Assembly: GCA_008360975.2 (NCBI GenBank)
Contig: CM039180.1
Coordinates: 14,165,122 to 14,229,121, forward strand
Origin: Lichenostomus cassidix
Taxonomy: Eukaryota > Chordata > Aves > Passeriformes > Meliphagidae
Length of the DNA: 64,000 bases
Reading direction: 5' to 3'
Position 1 is the stretch's first letter; each line of letters starts with the position of its first letter. This document shows, piece by piece, positions 59,935 to 64,000 of the stretch. The notes beneath the pieces are model-generated. The model was not told the origin of the DNA. It worked only from the letters and a program-made list of their open reading frames with translations, and did not search any database. Position numbers and translations under genes: made by a program.

Positions 59935-62900
59935 AATGATTATGCCTGTGAACAAGTATCAAGAGAAGCAGTTGTTAATTCTGTTGTAGAGATCTTGTGT
60001 AACACATCTCTGGAAGAGTGTGTGGTCATCTCATTACTTTAGCTAAACTCTCTGTAGGGCTTTTGATGCAACTTGAGTGCAAACTCTTCTGAAATACATT
60101 TTGTGCATGATAGTTATAGAAATGAAGGTTTAAATGCACACATTCCTGTTCTTTCCATTTCTGAACTTCCCCTGATTTGTTGTCACATTTAGACAGGTTT
60201 CTTAAAGGATGTATTCAAAGCAAATGTTGCATGTTCTTGCGTGTTCTGAAGGGCAATTTTTCTCATAGGTGGTTTCTTATTTTGGCTGTTTATATATCCA
60301 GTCATTGAATTTAGGTTTCTGAGCTCAGACAGTCTGTCCCTCCTTCCTTCACAAGTCCCTTCCAGACATGCTGCTGACATGGATGAAATGCCACACTGCA
60401 ACTCCAGAGCTCCCCCCACATCCAGCTGGCTGGACCCATCAGGACCACAACCTGATGTCAGCTGTGGTGTTGGCCAATGTGATACCACTCCCCCCCTGGG
60501 TTTGGCCTCTTATTCGGCTAAATAGCAAGGGTGTCTGCCTCTTCTGCCATTGGGGACAGACTTTCTTCTTGTGTTCTTCCCCTTCAAACAGTAGATTCTT
60601 GTTTGAAGTCCCATGTGTGCCTAGGGGTTGCTCCTGGGTTGACTTTCTTTGGAGTTCTTCCACCATTTTGTGTGGCTATGTGCTAGTGAGCTCAGACACT
60701 GAAGCAATTGTGTGGATTTAAAGAAAAAGAAAAGTGTATGTTTATTGATAAATGCAACTTTTTACCTTTACCTTGGGCTTGTCCTTTAGTTGTCACTCAG
60801 AGGTCTTTTCCCCTCTGCTTTGGAGATGGATTTTTCAGTTGTGTGTATTGAGGAGCTGCCAACCCAGCTCCTCTGCCTGAACTTTTCTTCCACACCCCTC
60901 TTTGATTTTCCAGTGTAATTCAGTCTGACTATCTTCTTTCCTTCAAGCTGACAGTCATAACATGAAGGTGACCTTAGTGTCATTATGTGACATCACGTTG
61001 TTAGGGCTGGTACATTGCTGTCAGAGCAGTGCCATCATTCATGAGCTATCAATTGCATTTATTCTAGTAGAAAAGTTAGGTATTGGTAGTATTTGAAAAC
61101 TCTAGCAATTATCTTGATTCATGCCCTTCTCTGAGCTGCCTTTTGCAATTCAGTCAGATCTTTATTTTGCATCTCTCTCACTTCTAAGGCAAGAGATAAG
61201 CAGATCTGGAGGTACTCCTGCTTTTCCCTAGTGCAGTACCAGAGTAGAACTGCTGTGCCCAGAGGAGCAGGAAGGGAGCATTGGTACCATCCTGTTCTCA
61301 TGCCTTGTGCAGTTTAGCCTCCAAAGTAAGACGAGACCAGCTGGTGGAAATGGCCAGCTCTTGTTTGCATCCCTCTGATTTCCTCCCCTAAATTACCATT
61401 GATTCTTGCTCAAAGCCTGTAAGTACTGAAATACTTGGTAGTCATCTGTGATTCTGTGAGGTTTTTAACTAATATTATGAAAATTCACAGTATGACCCGT
61501 TAGCTTTTTAGAGCTCTAGTCGTGGAGGAAGTTGCAGTACTTAATCTGGAGAAAATAGAGTTGTTGATTTACTCTCTCATTAGCTGCGCATTCAGAAATT
61601 AATAGGCATTCAGAATTCAATAATTTCTATAAGGAAGAGTTTTATGATCTTGATACTGAAGACAGCTAGCTTTGGAGCATGTTGCAATTTTTTCTCATGC
61701 TGTTGTAGCATAGTCTTCACATTCCAGCTGTAAAAATTGTAAACATTCCAATTGTAAAAACGATAAGGAATTATGAAGGGAGAAAAAAAAGCTACTATCT
61801 GAAAGGTGCCTATAGAAATTTGCAAGCAAAACCTCTTTATTGAAGCTAATAAATATTCTTAATAAAGTACTTACTAATGAGATTTTCATAGGAGATGTGG
61901 TAGATATCTAAATATATTATGGTGAAAGCCATGACAAGGAAGCAGGAGCAACCTGCTATCTAGAAAGGTAACAGAGGTTCTTGTGTAGCTGATGGAGGAT
62001 GCTATTCCAGAATCTCAAAATCAGATGACTCAAGTTGGAGCTAGTACTCCTTTAGAATCTATTTGTTCAACAGGTGATTGTAGGAAGGAAATACTACTAC
62101 TTATGGCATTTTTTGTGTTTAAGGTTCAGGTCAGTGTGCTTTGTTTGCTGCTCCTAGTTGTATAAGGACCTACTCTGCCTAACTTATTTTGAACTTACCT
62201 TTCTGCTTGTCGCTGTTTATGAGGTTAAGGAGATAAAAATCATAGGGACCTGCCACTAAGTACTTGCTCTCTGATTTGGTTAGTTAATTTTTTTAGGATT
62301 GCTGATTGGAGCTCTGATGGAGGGTCTAATGTCTGAGGAAGGTAGTGTGGTAATGGATGAGCTAGAGCGTGCTGAGCATGGAGGAAGTAGTGGTTAAGTC
62401 CAAAGCTGTGTGTACTTCAAGCATGCACTTCAGCAAATGTTTGCATACAAGTGACCTTTTTTGTTTGTTCACAGGTCCTTGATTATTGGACTGTTGAGGT
62501 CAGTAGTAGCTATGTCAGCATAGGAGTGAGGGATCTGCCTGAGGGTAAAGGTAAGTCTGGTCTTATTCATTATGAAGTTCAGCTAAGTCTTTTGCCTGGT
62601 AGACTCCCTGCTCCTGCATTAATCATAGGTGCTGCTGACCTCACCAGTCCAATTCACATTGGAACAGCTTGGTACAAATGAAATCCAAAGCCACCTGGGC
62701 AATTTCAGGTTCCTCAAGATAGGGGTGGAAAAGGCTAAATGTTGTACATAGGTATTCATGATGTTTTAGCTCAAAAATTAAATCATTGTGAGAATATTTT
62801 GAGCCAGTACTTGGGTCTGGTTTTGTGCTGTATGTTGTTCTTGGGTAGGAGGAGAAATAAAGCACAGATCCTTTCTCTTGTAATGATTGACTGGCATGTT

Positions 62901-64000
62901 CCTGGAAAAAGTCATTGGTGCATATAGCAGAAACGTGGGCACACACTGAGCAGAGCATTACACAAAGAAAGTTAACTTCCCTCTTAGTGTGTGGGAATGT
63001 ACTTTACTAAATTCTTTGACGATTTGGATGAGAAGATACTACTTATCATAAAAGGTAACATTGGGTAGGGCACAGTAGTTGTTTGCACCTGTATGCTCTA
63101 TTTGATTTCCTCTTTGAATCTTACTGTCCTGCAGGTTTAGGGTATCACTCTGCTCCTGACCCCAGTCTGCAGGTTTACTAGCTGGGATACACAAAATATT
63201 ATCATGTTCAACAGCCTGTGTGCTTCTGAAAAAGCTGTAGCTTCATGGTATATTTTTTTAGGTCATGCTTTGTTGTTTTACCTTCTGTTGTGTCTGCTGA
63301 TGGTGACTTTAAGAAGAGATACTGTTTGTGTTTTGGCTTTGATTCTGCCCACTCTGTCCCCACCTACTCCTTCCCTTCGTTCAAAAGCTGTCTGTTGTAT
63401 CAGTCTGCAGGCCTCTCCCTGATTCAAAGTTAATTGCTTTGCCTGACACCCGAGAGCTATCTGGGCCATTAATCATTATCCTCTTAGATGTGGAGTGTTT
63501 CCTTGCACAGGAGGAAACAGTGCCCTGAGCTTGTTACGGAGGAGTGCAGAAACAGCTTTTCCTTGTAGCTCAAGACCAGCAGTCCTGACTCCTCTGTAAT
63601 ACCAACTGGATCTTTAGTAAGATCGGAGCCACATATTCAGAACAGTTGTGTTTAATCTATTCAGAAGCTAATTCTCAGTAATTCACATTGGTGAAACTTC
63701 TAATGGACTGTGTGCATCTTTTCTGGTGTTCCTTACCTAGAATCTTAACATGTTTCTGACTGACTTAATAGAACCTTGGCTTAGGGTTATATGCTCCCTT
63801 ATATCTTTGATCCCTGAGTATAGATTTGTGTGTGTGACTGTTTTAGATGGGTTGCTGGGGCATAAATCTCTATGGCAGTGTACTGGTTGGATGTGGGCAA
63901 GCCTGGGCTGCCTGTTAGCCTGCTGTCTCAAGCTTTGGTATTCATTCTGCTTTTCTTCCTGGAGACTTTTTCTGGGGTATATGGAATGAAACTGTGCTTG
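53408..64000 (+). other. SLC2A13: SLC2A13 intron 1 (partial)
   Basis: Starts at the donor GTGAGTGCC and continues past the right edge. I searched for the expected next exon (a segment encoding ASMTVPVYIAE-like sequence) and did not find it, which fits the very long first intron of this gene in other vertebrates. The first 250 bp are CpG-rich, then AT-rich. A 202-codon minus-strand open frame at 55950-56558 has no recognisable domain. No CR1 or LTR copies were recognised, only homopolymer tracts. Confidence 0.85.
59891..59932. repeat. Long poly-T tract (T9 G T32)
   Basis: Nine T, one G, then 32 consecutive T. If this were a retroposed poly(A) tail on the minus strand, its body would lie from 59933 upward, but no known gene or SINE is recognisable there. 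Confidence 0.9.

Noticed and set aside
61441..61460. TGATTCTGTGAGG resembling a CR1 3' terminus in SLC2A13 intron 1
   Set aside because: The sequence upstream does not resemble CR1 ORF2 or its 3' UTR, so the short match is probably coincidental.
1..64000. Search for tRNA genes, CRISPR arrays and prokaryotic operons
   Set aside because: No tRNA B-box with matching A-box was seen, there are no spaced direct repeats of CRISPR type, and the gene structure is clearly eukaryotic.

Overview
The window is vertebrate nuclear DNA and almost certainly from a bird. It holds widely spaced exons with GT-AG introns and two CpG-island promoters. Its repeats are nearly all CR1 LINE fragments, with no mammalian-type SINEs seen, plus one LTR-like element. 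The species cannot be resolved by eye.

Two conserved genes sit head to head. The 5' part of LRRK2 (leucine-rich repeat kinase 2) is on the minus strand. Seven coding exons were placed between 407 and 13737, giving 281 complete codons of the N-terminal armadillo region in one continuous reading frame. The rest of the gene lies off the left edge. The first coding exon of SLC2A13 (HMIT, the proton/myo-inositol cotransporter) is on the plus strand at 52861-53407. It encodes the cytosolic N-terminus and roughly the first four membrane segments. Everything after it is the start of a long intron 1. The divergent order matches the human LRRK2/SLC2A13 neighbourhood.

Layout: 1-13737 is LRRK2 exons and introns; 13.2-14.1 kb is the LRRK2 CpG island; 14.1-52.2 kb is intergenic DNA with no supportable protein gene but at least eleven CR1 copies or fragments and one probable solo LTR; 52.2-53.65 kb is the SLC2A13 CpG island and exon 1; 53.4-64 kb is SLC2A13 intron 1, ending in no recognised exon.

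The two genes are not known to work in one pathway. LRRK2 is a cytosolic, membrane-associated Roc-COR GTPase/kinase that acts on Rab GTPases. SLC2A13 moves myo-inositol with protons across the plasma membrane. I found no previously undescribed multi-gene system. The points most worth a second look are a 93-bp LRRK2 intron 1 carrying seven CAGGG repeats, upstream ORFs in both leaders, a homopolymer next to a LRRK2 splice acceptor, the LTR-like element at 49.1-49.6 kb, and internally deleted CR1 copies.
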